From Ktedonobacteria bacterium (GTDB taxonomy: Bacteria > Chloroflexota > Ktedonobacteria > Ktedonobacterales > JACDGC01): a stretch of DNA of 64,000 bases. The stretch is from assembly GCA_027459785.1 (NCBI GenBank), contig DAIDGU010000053.1, positions 104,402 to 168,401 of the forward strand, in the 5' to 3' direction. Shown piece after piece: positions 54,638 through 63,763 of the stretch; within the stretch, counting starts at the first letter, position 1; every line of letters starts with the position of its first letter. Position numbers and translations under genes: made by a program. The notes beneath the pieces are model-generated. The model ran no database searches, had not been told where the DNA came from, and saw only the letters and a list, made by a program, of their open reading frames with translations.

Positions 54638-57424
54638 ATGCATAATCTCAATGAATACTGGTTTCTTTGGGCGAAATGGGGTAAAGCCGGTGATGTTCCT
54701 GTTGGGTTTCATCCCCTCCCATGCCACATGGTCGATGTCGCGTTGGTCGCCCAGTGTATGTGGCGTGATTGCTTACCCACACAGTGGCGAACGCAGATCG
54801 CAGCAAGCATGGAATTGAATCTTGAGAAAACAGAGCAATGGATCATGTTCCTGGCCGGATTGCATGATGTTGGCAAAGCATCGCCAGGGTTCCAGACACA
54901 ACTGCGCGATCCTGCCGCTGCCGGATGTGTTCGCAAGCTTTTGGAACGTGCCCACATGCCGACCAATCAACAGACCTGGGTGCCACATGCATTCGTCTCG
55001 GCCATTGCTCTCAAAGAATATTTTGAGCGCACCCAAAAGCCTGCGCTCGATGACATGCGAATCACCATGATGGTCCTCGGCGGCCATCATGGCTTTTTCC
55101 CCACAGCGCAGGTGCTTCATGCTCAACCATATCCACGCGCTGCCGTCGGGAATGGCCCTTGGCGTGCCGCCAGGATCCACCTGATAGATTGGCTTGCCGA
55201 CATCGTGGGACTTTCCCCAGATGCCGCTCTCCCCCACATCCCCCAAGCGACAGCCTTGAATCTCGCGGGAGTGATCACGGTTGCCGATTGGATCGCTTCC
55301 GACGAAGGAAATTTTCCTTTTGCCGTACCTGATGTGGCCAATCTCGTGCCAGTTGATGAAACAAGCTATGTGGCAGAAGCGCGCATTCGCGCTCATGACG
55401 CCTTGGCCAAACTGGGGTGGTCCGGCTGGCATGCCCCTGCCGAGCACACCACATTTACGGCCATGTTTCCTGAACGCACGCCGCGCCCCTTGCAAGATGC
55501 CGCCATCTCGCTCGCTCCCACGTTACCCGATGCCGCCATTATATTGATCGAAGCGCCGATGGGCGAAGGAAAAACGGAAGCGGCGCTCACCATCGCCGAT
55601 CATTGGAGTGTGACTTCCGATGGTCGCGGCATTTATTTCGCCTTGCCGACACAGGCCACCAGTGAAAGCATGTTCACGCGCATACGCGATTATCTGCGGC
55701 AGCGATACCCACAGGATCGCGTCACAATCAACCTGTTGCACGGGCATGCCGCGCTTTCCGCTGCGTTACAAGAGTTGCGAGATAATAACCGATGGTTGCT
55801 ACAACCCCACAACATCTTCGCGGATGAAACATCTACGGAAACAGAAACTGGGGCGGTGATAGCCACCGAATGGTTCGCCAAGGGGAAACGTGCCTTGCTG
55901 GCACCATTCGGCGTTGGCACCATTGACCAGGCGCTCTTGATGGCACTGGCGGTAAAGCACGGATTCGTTCGCCATTTCGCACTGGCGACCAAGACCGTAA
56001 TCATTGATGAAGTGCATGCCTACGATGTCTATATGACGACTCTGTTGAAACGCCTGCTAGCATGGTTGGGGGCGCATGGTGTACCGGTGGTACTCTTGTC
56101 GGCCACATTACCCGTCGTCCGCCGTGCGCAGTTGCTGGCGGCCTATGGTGATGGCGCAGGCTGGTCCCCAGCAGCGCTGCCGGAACCGCAAAAAGCATAT
56201 CCTCGCTTGAGCTGGCTGACGGCACAAGGAGCGCGCCAGCAGCACATCCCCATCCGTGCGCAAAAAACCGTTCAGTGCATGGTTCTCGACCGTGCAGCCA
56301 CCGACGACGAAGATGGCCGCATGCTGGGACCGCTTGTGCAAAAAGCCTTGCGTCAAGGCGGCTGTATCGCCGTCATTTGCAACACTGTGCAGCGCGCCCA
56401 GCAGATCTTTCGTGCTTTACGCTCGCATTTTGACGACCAGCCCGGCAACAGCAAGCCCCAGCTCGCTCTGCTGCATGCCCGCTTTCCCCATGACATGCGC
56501 GCTCAGCGCGAGAAACGGGTGCTTCAGTCGTTTGGACCTCATGGCACACGCCCTGCTGCTGCCATTCTTGTCGCCACTCAGATCATCGAACAAAGCCTCG
56601 ATCTAGATTTCGATTTACTGGTCACTGATCTCGCACCAGTCGATCTCGTGTTGCAACGTATGGGCCGCTTGCATAGGCACGAACGCGCCACAACCGATCC
56701 TCGTCCCACACCCCTCAATAAGCCACAGGTCCAGATCTTTTTTCCGCCACAACATCACGACGTGCCAGACTTCAACCGGGCAGATTGCACCGTCTATAAC
56801 GCACACATCTTGATGCGCACTTGGCTGGCGATGCGAGATCGAGAGCAAATTATCATTCCTGATGACATCGAAGTTCTAGTCGAAGCTGTGTATGATGAGA
56901 ACCCGTGCTTGGACACGCTCACCCCGGCACAACGCACGGCATGGTACACCACCCAAGATGCCATGCTGAAAGCACGAGATGATGAGAAAAAGGAGGCGGA
57001 AAACCGCTATATTTTGCCGCCTGGTGCCGATGCCCTGTTGGATGAGATCATGCATCATCGGTTGGATGAAGATAATCCTACGCTTCACCCCTCACTGCGG
57101 GCGCTGACACGCCTGGCCTCGCCTTCGGTGACGATCATCTGCTTGTGGGGAACGCTTTTACAGGCACGGGCAGGGCGCGATGAGGAACCGCTGGACCTCA
57201 CACGCCCGCCCGATGTCGCGAACATTGAAAAGTTGTTGCAGCGTTCTGTCACGCTCACCCGTCACGCAGTTGTGAAACACTTTGCTCAGGTAACACATCC
57301 CGCATGGCAAAAGGTAGCGCTTTTGCGGCAATGTCATCCCGTCTTTTTTGACGATGATGGTGTTGCCCAAGTGGGTTCACAACGGCTACGTCTGGATGAC
57401 GATCTCGGCATCGTCTATGAATAA
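54638..57424 (+). CDS. cas3: CRISPR-associated nuclease/helicase Cas3 (type I-E)
   Basis: 928 residues. HD nuclease at the N-terminus: H25/H30 region (HPLPCH), LHDVGK (~76-81), GGHHGFF and ADWIASDE. Helicase: Walker A MGEGKTEAA (~306), DEVH (~456), SATLP, and the motif V/VI region TQIIEQSLDLDFD ... QRMGRLHRH. It is recruited by Cascade and degrades target DNA 3' to 5'. GAGGAGG lies before the ATG. It leads the cas operon and is separated from cas8e by 147 bp. Residues for both activities look intact. Confidence 0.96.
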   Translation: MHNLNEYWFLWAKWGKAGDVPVGFHPLPCHMVDVALVAQCMWRDCLPTQWRTQIAASMELNLEKTEQWIMFLAGLHDVGKASPGFQTQLRDPAAAGCVRKLLERAHMPTNQQTWVPHAFVSAIALKEYFERTQKPALDDMRITMMVLGGHHGFFPTAQVLHAQPYPRAAVGNGPWRAARIHLIDWLADIVGLSPDAALPHIPQATALNLAGVITVADWIASDEGNFPFAVPDVANLVPVDETSYVAEARIRAHDALAKLGWSGWHAPAEHTTFTAMFPERTPRPLQDAAISLAPTLPDAAIILIEAPMGEGKTEAALTIADHWSVTSDGRGIYFALPTQATSESMFTRIRDYLRQRYPQDRVTINLLHGHAALSAALQELRDNNRWLLQPHNIFADETSTETETGAVIATEWFAKGKRALLAPFGVGTIDQALLMALAVKHGFVRHFALATKTVIIDEVHAYDVYMTTLLKRLLAWLGAHGVPVVLLSATLPVVRRAQLLAAYGDGAGWSPAALPEPQKAYPRLSWLTAQGARQQHIPIRAQKTVQCMVLDRAATDDEDGRMLGPLVQKALRQGGCIAVICNTVQRAQQIFRALRSHFDDQPGNSKPQLALLHARFPHDMRAQREKRVLQSFGPHGTRPAAAILVATQIIEQSLDLDFDLLVTDLAPVDLVLQRMGRLHRHERATTDPRPTPLNKPQVQIFFPPQHHDVPDFNRADCTVYNAHILMRTWLAMRDREQIIIPDDIEVLVEAVYDENPCLDTLTPAQRTAWYTTQDAMLKARDDEKKEAENRYILPPGADALLDEIMHHRLDEDNPTLHPSLRALTRLASPSVTIICLWGTLLQARAGRDEEPLDLTRPPDVANIEKLLQRSVTLTRHAVVKHFAQVTHPAWQKVALLRQCHPVFFDDDGVAQVGSQRLRLDDDLGIVYE

Positions 57425-57571
57425 CACACCGCTAGTGCTGGCAAATCTGCCCATCTGCTTCAAGCATCGAACGATGTGTGATTGATAGCCTGATCTGGTT
57501 ATGTTGTCTTCTCGTTAGCCCCTTGATGGAATAGGATAGAGAGCACACTCTGTTTCCTCAAGGAGGCTACT

Positions 57572-59248
57572 TTGGCCGATTATTTCAACTTGCTGGATGA
57601 ACCATGGGTTCCGTGCGCCCGCGCTCCCGGTTCGCCCCCCGAATTGTTCAGCATCCGCTCTGTGCTGGCCGAGGCGGCAGCCTTGTGGCGCATCGTCGAG
57701 CCTCGTCCCACCTGCGCCGTTGCCATTCATCGCCTGTTATTGGCGGTGCTACATCGCGCGCTAGATGGGCCGCGCACGCGCGATGCCTGGCGCACTGTCT
57801 GGAATCAACGAGCCTGGGATCGGGTCGATCTTGACGTTTATTTGACGAAGTGGCATCAGCGTTTCGATCTCTTCGATCCCACACATCCGTTTTATCAAAC
57901 GCCCGGCTTGGCAGCGGAGCGCGCGTACGCTGTGAATACGCTCGCTCATGAGCGTGCATCCAATGTCAACAGTCCAATGCTTTTTGACCACGTGCCAGAT
58001 GGTGCTTCCTGCTCCACCGCTGAGGCAGCGCGCTTACTCATCGGCCATCAACAGTTTACCACCGCTGGATTGATCTCCGATGATCAAACCTCTGCTGGTA
58101 AGGTTTCTGCCAGTGCCAGCCCGTTGATGGGCGCGCTCGTGTGCCTGGCGCAGGGACACACGCTTTTCGAGACGCTGATGCTGAACTGGGTGCAATATGA
58201 TCCGGACCACGAGCGTCCCTTTCCTGTTGAAGGAGATGATCAGCCGGTGTGGGAGCGCGACGCTCCGGCAATCCCTGTGCAACGCAAGCCATCCGGCTAT
58301 GTCGATTTACTGACGTGGCCCAGCCGGCGCATCTTGCTCATCCCTGAACACGATGCCACCGGGCAAACGGTTGTCTCGCGCGCGGTGTTGATGGATGGCG
58401 CGCGGTTCACTCCAAAATTCGCACAGCATGAAGCGGAAACAATGGTTGCTTTCGCCTGCACCGCCCAAAAGGAAAACGAGAAAGAAGATGCTCACCAACC
58501 CTGGCGCACCGTGCGCCCAGAACAAGAGCGCGGCGTGTGGCGCGAGAGTTACGCATTGTTTGCCGGGTTCAACACCATGCATCATCCACCAAAGACGCTG
58601 CAATGGTTAGCAACGGTGTTGCCAGACGAATTAACGGCATATCGCGTCATCCCCATTGATGTCATGGGCGTTATTCCACACCAGAAAAACGTCGTGGACT
58701 GGCTGCAAGAGACGCTGCCCTTGCCGCGACACATGCTTGCGTCCGCTGTGATGGTGGATGAACTCCGCCAGGCGCTTGAATTCGCTGAGGCGCTGGGCGA
58801 GTTGCTCATCTCGAAAGACATCGCCTTACCCAGCAGCAAGAAAATGCGCTTCACTCCCATGAAAACGCTATGCTGTGAATATCTCATCGGGGTGAGCGGG
58901 CGCAAACCCCTGGCCGATGACGCTACCAAGATCGCCAAACACCTCCACGCCCGGCAGGAATATTGGGCGCGGCTAGAAGTACCCTTTCACCGCTTCCTGA
59001 AAAACCTGCCATCCGACATCATAGTGGACGAATATGATGAGGAGATTGCGCGCGGTGAAGCGCGACAAGCATGGGCGCGTGCGGCCAAGGATGCCTGCCG
59101 AGATACGTTTGCAGGGGCCATCGACGCTCTGGGGGAATTGCCGCGCGCATTGCGGGCTGGCGGGAAAGCGCAGATCGCTTTTGCCGTGTGCCTGCGCGCC
59201 CTGTTGGAACACTATCGCATTGAGCTTGCACAAGGAGTCGCTGTATGA
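57572..59248 (+). CDS. cas8e: Cascade large subunit Cas8e (Cse1)
   Basis: 558 residues, starting with TTG at 57572; AAGGAGG ends 5 nt before it and no in-frame ATG is closer to a ribosome site, so TTG is favoured. The product starts DYFNLLDEPWVPC, the standard Cse1 opening. It recognises the PAM and loads Cas3. Length is slightly above the common ~500-residue range. The TTG start may keep its translation low relative to Cas7. Confidence 0.92.
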   Translation: MADYFNLLDEPWVPCARAPGSPPELFSIRSVLAEAAALWRIVEPRPTCAVAIHRLLLAVLHRALDGPRTRDAWRTVWNQRAWDRVDLDVYLTKWHQRFDLFDPTHPFYQTPGLAAERAYAVNTLAHERASNVNSPMLFDHVPDGASCSTAEAARLLIGHQQFTTAGLISDDQTSAGKVSASASPLMGALVCLAQGHTLFETLMLNWVQYDPDHERPFPVEGDDQPVWERDAPAIPVQRKPSGYVDLLTWPSRRILLIPEHDATGQTVVSRAVLMDGARFTPKFAQHEAETMVAFACTAQKENEKEDAHQPWRTVRPEQERGVWRESYALFAGFNTMHHPPKTLQWLATVLPDELTAYRVIPIDVMGVIPHQKNVVDWLQETLPLPRHMLASAVMVDELRQALEFAEALGELLISKDIALPSSKKMRFTPMKTLCCEYLIGVSGRKPLADDATKIAKHLHARQEYWARLEVPFHRFLKNLPSDIIVDEYDEEIARGEARQAWARAAKDACRDTFAGAIDALGELPRALRAGGKAQIAFAVCLRALLEHYRIELAQGVAV

Positions 59249-59793
59249 TCCCCGATAGCATTACCCAATTTGTAGAGCATTTGCGCGAACTGCGTGATCG
59301 AAAAGATCGCGCCGCACTTGCTGCACTGCGCCGGGGGCTGGGCAAGCCCCCTGGAACCGCCGTTGAGATGTATCGTTACGTCATCCCATTTGCCCCGGAA
59401 CGCCGCCAAACTTCCTACTTCCTGGTAGCCGCGCTCTTCGCGTCTTATCCCAACGCGCCCGCCCTTGATGGCAACCTGGGTGTCTCATTCCGGCATTTGA
59501 CGAACAAAGATGACAGCGGCGGCAGCGAGCGGCGTTTCGTCGCCCTTTTGCGCGCAGACAGTGATGCGTTGCCCACTCACCTGCGCCACGTCATCGCGCT
59601 CTTCCAGTCGTCATCCAGGCAGATTCCCGTCTCATGGGAACAATTGCTCCATGACCTGGGCAGTTGGGACCACCCCAATCGCTTTGTGCAACGCGCCTGG
59701 GCGCGCGCATTTTGGGAAACGTCTAGCGCGCCTGCCACACCTGAAGATGCATCTGCATCCATCACACACGCTCACCATGCAGAGGAGGCATAA
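59245..59793 (+). CDS. cse2: Cascade small subunit Cse2 (Cas11)
   Basis: 182 residues, all-alpha, overlapping the cas8e end by 4 bp (ATGA). The GKPPGTAVEMYRYV and the later SFRHL blocks fit the Cse2 pattern. It lines the belly of Cascade and stabilises the R-loop as a dimer. Confidence 0.9.
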   Translation: MIPDSITQFVEHLRELRDRKDRAALAALRRGLGKPPGTAVEMYRYVIPFAPERRQTSYFLVAALFASYPNAPALDGNLGVSFRHLTNKDDSGGSERRFVALLRADSDALPTHLRHVIALFQSSSRQIPVSWEQLLHDLGSWDHPNRFVQRAWARAFWETSSAPATPEDASASITHAHHAEEA

Positions 59794-59795
59794 CC

Positions 59796-60995
59796 ATGAT
59801 CATCGAACTACACGTGCTGCAAAACTTCGTTCCGGCCAACCTGAACCGCGACGATACTGGTGCACCAAAAGACTGTCTCTTTGGTGGTTTTACCCGCGCA
59901 CGCATCTCCAGCCAATGTTTCAAGCGCGCCATGCGGGTCGAATTCCGTGCCTCGCGCCTCATCGCTCCTGAATATATGGCTGAGCGCACCAGTTTGGCCC
60001 AGGAAGCTCTGGCCGAGCGACTGATAAACAAGCATGGTTTTGAGGCGGAGGCGGCGCGGCAAGCCGCGTTGATGGTGATGCAATCGCTGGGCATCAAGCT
60101 CGACAGCCAATCTCCAGAAAAGACCAGCTATCTGCTATTCCTCGCCCCCGCCGAACTGGATGCCGTCGCCAGCATTGTCGCCGATACGCGCGAGCACTTC
60201 GGCGCGCCCAACGAGGTGCCAGCCGAAGGAGCACCCGCAGCAAACGGCAAGGGGAAGCGCAAAAACGAGAAAGCCCAACTCCCCCCTGGCGTCATCAACG
60301 CTATCAAAAAATCCCTTGATGGTGGACGCGCGGCAGATCTTGCCCTCTTTGGCCGCATGATCGCTGATACGCCGGAGCACAATGTGGAGGCCGCCTGTCA
60401 GGTAGCTCACGCGCTTTCGACCCATCGCGTTGAAACCGAATTTGATTTTTTCACTGCCTGGGATGAGCGCAGCAAAGAAGACGCGACTGGCGCGGGCATG
60501 CTCGGCACGCTAGAGTATAACTCCGCCTGTTTTTACCGCTATGCCAACCTGGATGTCACGCATTTGCAGCGCAACCTGGGAGGTGACACCCTGTTGACGC
60601 GGCAGGGCGTCGCGGCCTTCATCCAGGCGATGGTGCATGCAGTACCCAGTGGCAAGCAGAATAGTATGGCCGCGCATAATCCGCCCTCGCTCATCCTGGC
60701 CGTGGCGCGCGACCGGGGCCAGTGGAATCTGGCGAACGCTTTCCTTGATCCCATCAAGGCCAAAGCTGGCAACGATCTCATGCGTGCTTCCGTCGCTGCA
60801 CTCGATGACTATTGGGGCAAAGTTTCCGCAATGTATGGCACCCAGGGCATGCGCGGCCAGTGGATCGCCACATTGGAAGCCCCCGCTGTGCAGGTGCTAC
60901 GCTCGTCGCTGGTGTCGTCCTTTGCCGCGCTGCAAGAGCACGTGTTGGCGGCAGCTTTTGCCGAAGCGCCAGCGACATTGGCAGGGGGGCGCTGA
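59796..60995 (+). CDS. cas7e: Cascade backbone subunit Cas7e (Cse4)
   Basis: 399 residues. Opens with IIELHVLQNFVPANLNRDDTG...RARISSQCFKRA, typical of Cas7e, and ends in a helical tail. It binds the crRNA spacer along six copies. The lysine-rich insert NGKGKRKNEK (~148) is a local addition. Overlaps the cas5e start (TGATG). GAGGAGG precedes its ATG. Confidence 0.94.
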   Translation: MIIELHVLQNFVPANLNRDDTGAPKDCLFGGFTRARISSQCFKRAMRVEFRASRLIAPEYMAERTSLAQEALAERLINKHGFEAEAARQAALMVMQSLGIKLDSQSPEKTSYLLFLAPAELDAVASIVADTREHFGAPNEVPAEGAPAANGKGKRKNEKAQLPPGVINAIKKSLDGGRAADLALFGRMIADTPEHNVEAACQVAHALSTHRVETEFDFFTAWDERSKEDATGAGMLGTLEYNSACFYRYANLDVTHLQRNLGGDTLLTRQGVAAFIQAMVHAVPSGKQNSMAAHNPPSLILAVARDRGQWNLANAFLDPIKAKAGNDLMRASVAALDDYWGKVSAMYGTQGMRGQWIATLEAPAVQVLRSSLVSSFAALQEHVLAAAFAEAPATLAGGR

Positions 60996-61747
60996 TGCTG
61001 ACACTCCTGTTACGACTCGCCGGACCACTGCAATCCTGGGGTACCACCAGCGCCTTTCGTGACCGGGCGACGGAGCGCGAACCCTCGAAAAGCGGCGTCG
61101 TTGGTTTGTTGGCGGCGGCACTGGGGCGGGAGCGCAGCGAACCGATTGCCGACCTGGCTGCGCTGGAAATGGGGGTGCGGGTCGATCACGAGGGAACACT
61201 TTTGCGCGACTATCACACTGTCGGCGGCACGCACTGGAAGGAGCGCCGCTATGCGCGCGATGACGCCCAGCGATATGGCGTCGCCGAATTTGACGGGAAA
61301 GTGACCAACAACGCTGTGCTGACCCAGCGCCATTACCTGGCGGATGCCGACTTTCTGGTGGGACTCGCCGCCGCAACTGCTGACCAGGAAGAGCTGCTGC
61401 ACGTGGTGGATCGCGCATTGGTGGCTCCGGCGTGGCCGCTGGCCCTAGGGCGCAAGGCGTGCGTTCCCGCGCGCCCGGTGCGCCTGCCCGATGCTCTTCC
61501 CCTGGGGCCGGGTTTGCGCGCCGAACCGTTGCGTGCCGCGTTGCTCGCCTATCCTTGGCCCCCCAAAAAATCCCTTTTACGCTTCGTCTTCGATGATCCC
61601 ACCTCCCAAAGTGGCATCATGCGCCGTGATGTGCCGGTCGCCTTTGATACACTCAACCGGCGTTATCAAACGCGCTTCATCACCATAGAAGATTTGCCTC
61701 GCCCGGCGAATGTGCCGGATGATCTTACTTGCCAGAGGAGAACATGA
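60995..61747 (+). CDS. cas5e: Cascade subunit Cas5e
   Basis: 250 residues from the ATG at 60995 that overlaps the cas7e stop. LLRLAGPLQSWGTTSAFRDR is the Cas5e signature. It caps the 5' handle of the crRNA. A G-rich SKSGVVGLLAAALGRER loop follows, as usual. Expected length for the family. Confidence 0.94.
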   Translation: MLTLLLRLAGPLQSWGTTSAFRDRATEREPSKSGVVGLLAAALGRERSEPIADLAALEMGVRVDHEGTLLRDYHTVGGTHWKERRYARDDAQRYGVAEFDGKVTNNAVLTQRHYLADADFLVGLAAATADQEELLHVVDRALVAPAWPLALGRKACVPARPVRLPDALPLGPGLRAEPLRAALLAYPWPPKKSLLRFVFDDPTSQSGIMRRDVPVAFDTLNRRYQTRFITIEDLPRPANVPDDLTCQRRT

Positions 61748-61750
61748 CTC

Positions 61751-62434
61751 ATGGAACCGCTCTTTCTGTCGCGGTTGTTCCTTGACCCACGCCACCGCAT
61801 GGTGCAGCGCGACTTGGCTGATTGCTATGTCTTCCATCAGCGGTTGGTAAGTGCTTTTCCCGGTCTGCCCAGCGAGGCCGCACGCGCCCACGCGCAACTA
61901 CTTTTTCGCGTGGAACCGCACGGCAGTGAGGTCTGCATTATCGCCCAATCCAGCATTCTGCCCGAATGGTCGCGTTTGCCGGAAAACTATCTGTGCCGTA
62001 TCGCTGAGGTCAAGACCATGCATACGGTGTTTGACGCCATCCACACTGGTATGCTGCTGCGGTTTCGCCTGGCGGCGAACCCCACGCGGCGCATCAGCGC
62101 CAACAACACAGCGGAGGCCGAGCACTGGCGTGGCAAGCGTGTGGATGTGCGCGGTGAAGATGCCCAATTGCATTGGTTGCAGCGCAAAGGTGAACACGAT
62201 GGGTTCGCCCTTTTGGGGGCGCGGCTTGCCCCCGCTGTGCCGGATGTGCGTCACGCTGACGGTGCCACCCTCATCGGCCAGCGCCGTGCAACCGGACGCA
62301 TCACGCTTGGTACTGCTCGCTTTGAGGGACGACTGCAAGTGACTGATGCTGATCGCTTTCGCCAAACCCTGCGCGCTGGGATTGGCAGCGGCAAGGCTTT
62401 TGGTTTGGGGCTGCTTTCCGTCGCCCCAGACTAA
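61751..62434 (+). CDS. cas6e: crRNA endoribonuclease Cas6e (Cse3)
   Basis: 227 residues. LSRLFLDPRHRMVQRDLADCYVFHQ is the Cas6e N-terminal RAMP pattern, with a His in the CYVFHQ segment as the likely general base. The C-terminal glycine-rich loop GIGSGKAFGLGLLS binds the repeat hairpin. It processes the array transcript and stays on the 3' hairpin. It begins 3 bp after cas5e. Confidence 0.94.
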   Translation: MEPLFLSRLFLDPRHRMVQRDLADCYVFHQRLVSAFPGLPSEAARAHAQLLFRVEPHGSEVCIIAQSSILPEWSRLPENYLCRIAEVKTMHTVFDAIHTGMLLRFRLAANPTRRISANNTAEAEHWRGKRVDVRGEDAQLHWLQRKGEHDGFALLGARLAPAVPDVRHADGATLIGQRRATGRITLGTARFEGRLQVTDADRFRQTLRAGIGSGKAFGLGLLSVAPD

Positions 62435-62512
62435 TCGTGCCGTTCAACACCTGGTTTGTGTTGCCTGTCATGCTGGGTGATCGTCGTTTCTCGCCATCAG
62501 GAGGAGTCCGAC

Positions 62513-63475
62513 ATGCAAGACCTGCACCTGTTGCCCAAAGTACGGGATAGTTGGAGCTACCTTTATCTGGAGCACTGCACCATCGAACAGGATGCGCTGG
62601 CAATCGCGTATTTCAATCAGGAGGGCAAAACGCATGTGCCTTGCGCGTCACTCACGGTGGTGATGTTGGGACCGGGAACGAACATCACGCATGCAGCGCT
62701 GCGCACGCTGGTGACTTGCGGTTGCACGGTGCTGTGGGTGGGCGAACATGGCGTCCGTTGCTATGCACAGGGTACGGGCGAAACGCGGTCGGCCCTGAAT
62801 CTGCAACGCCAGGCGCGCCTGTGGGCCGATCCCCAGGCCCATCTGCGCATTGTGCGCCGCATGTATCAAATGCGCTTCCCCGAACCACTGGAACCATCCC
62901 TGACCCTGCAACAGATCCGGGGCAAAGAGGGGGTGCGCGTGCGCGCGAAATACGCGGAATATAGCCGCCTCCATAATATTCCCTGGCAGGGGCGGGCCTA
63001 TCAACGTTCCGACTGGCAGCAGGCGGATCCCATCAATCGCGCGCTCTCTACGGCCAATTCCTGCCTTTATGGCGTCTGCCATGCCGCCATCGTTTCCACC
63101 GGCTATTCGACAGGGCTTGGCTTCGTTCACGTGGGCAAACAGCTTTCCTTTGTCTACGACATCGCCGACCTCTATAAAATGGAGACGACTGTGCCGGCGG
63201 CGTTTGCCGCGGTGGCGATGGGCGGTCCCGAACTGGAAAGCCGGGTGCGTCGCAAATGCCGAGATCTGTTTCAGGAACAGCAAATATTGGCGCGCATCAT
63301 CACCGATCTCGACGATTTGTTGACACTGGAAGATGTACCTGGCACCTCAGAGGTGCGCGAGCTGCTGACGGGCAACGCGGATGCCGATATGGCGTTGCCT
63401 GGTGGCCTGTGGGATCCTGATGTCGGCGTCGTCGATGGTGGCATCAATTTCGCCGATGAGGAGGTTGACGCATGA
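62513..63475 (+). CDS. cas1: CRISPR integrase Cas1 (type I-E)
   Basis: 320 residues from the ATG at 62513 (CAGGAGGAG). Metal-binding residues are in place: Glu in KYAEYSRL (~147), His in GFVHVG (~206) and Asp in YDIADLY (~216). It inserts new spacers with Cas2. The gene overlaps cas2 by 4 bp (ATGA). Confidence 0.96.
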   Translation: MQDLHLLPKVRDSWSYLYLEHCTIEQDALAIAYFNQEGKTHVPCASLTVVMLGPGTNITHAALRTLVTCGCTVLWVGEHGVRCYAQGTGETRSALNLQRQARLWADPQAHLRIVRRMYQMRFPEPLEPSLTLQQIRGKEGVRVRAKYAEYSRLHNIPWQGRAYQRSDWQQADPINRALSTANSCLYGVCHAAIVSTGYSTGLGFVHVGKQLSFVYDIADLYKMETTVPAAFAAVAMGGPELESRVRRKCRDLFQEQQILARIITDLDDLLTLEDVPGTSEVRELLTGNADADMALPGGLWDPDVGVVDGGINFADEEVDA

Positions 63476-63741
63476 CCATCTTTATCGTGGAGCGCGTTCC
63501 CACCGGGCTGCGTGGCTTGCTAACGCGATGGTTGCTGGAACCCAAAACGGGAGTATTTGTTGGTCGCCCCTCAGCAATGGTACGCGAAAAACTGTGGGAG
63601 ATGATCTGCGAGAAAGTGCATGGTGGTGCAGCCCTGCTCATCACCCAAACAAACACCGAGCAAGGTTTCACTATTCGCACAAACGGAACCACTAGCCGGA
63701 CAGTGATAGACATGGAGGGCCTATTGTTGATCCGGAGCTAG
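63472..63741 (+). CDS. cas2: Cas2 (type I-E)
   Basis: 89 residues: MTIFIVERVPTGLRGLLTRW and the GVFVGRPSAMVREKLW block typical of Cas2e. Bridges Cas1 dimers in the adaptation complex. Its stop is 22 bp from the first CRISPR repeat. Confidence 0.95.
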   Translation: MTIFIVERVPTGLRGLLTRWLLEPKTGVFVGRPSAMVREKLWEMICEKVHGGAALLITQTNTEQGFTIRTNGTTSRTVIDMEGLLLIRS

Positions 63742-63756
63742 ATTTTGCGCTATGTT
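63727..63756 (+). promoter_or_regulatory. Possible array promoter overlapping the cas2 end
   Basis: TTGATC (63727-63732), 18 bp, TATGTT (63751-63756): 4/6 and 4/6 matches. Transcription would begin about where the first repeat starts. Confidence 0.35.
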
Positions 63757-63763
63757 GTTCAGT

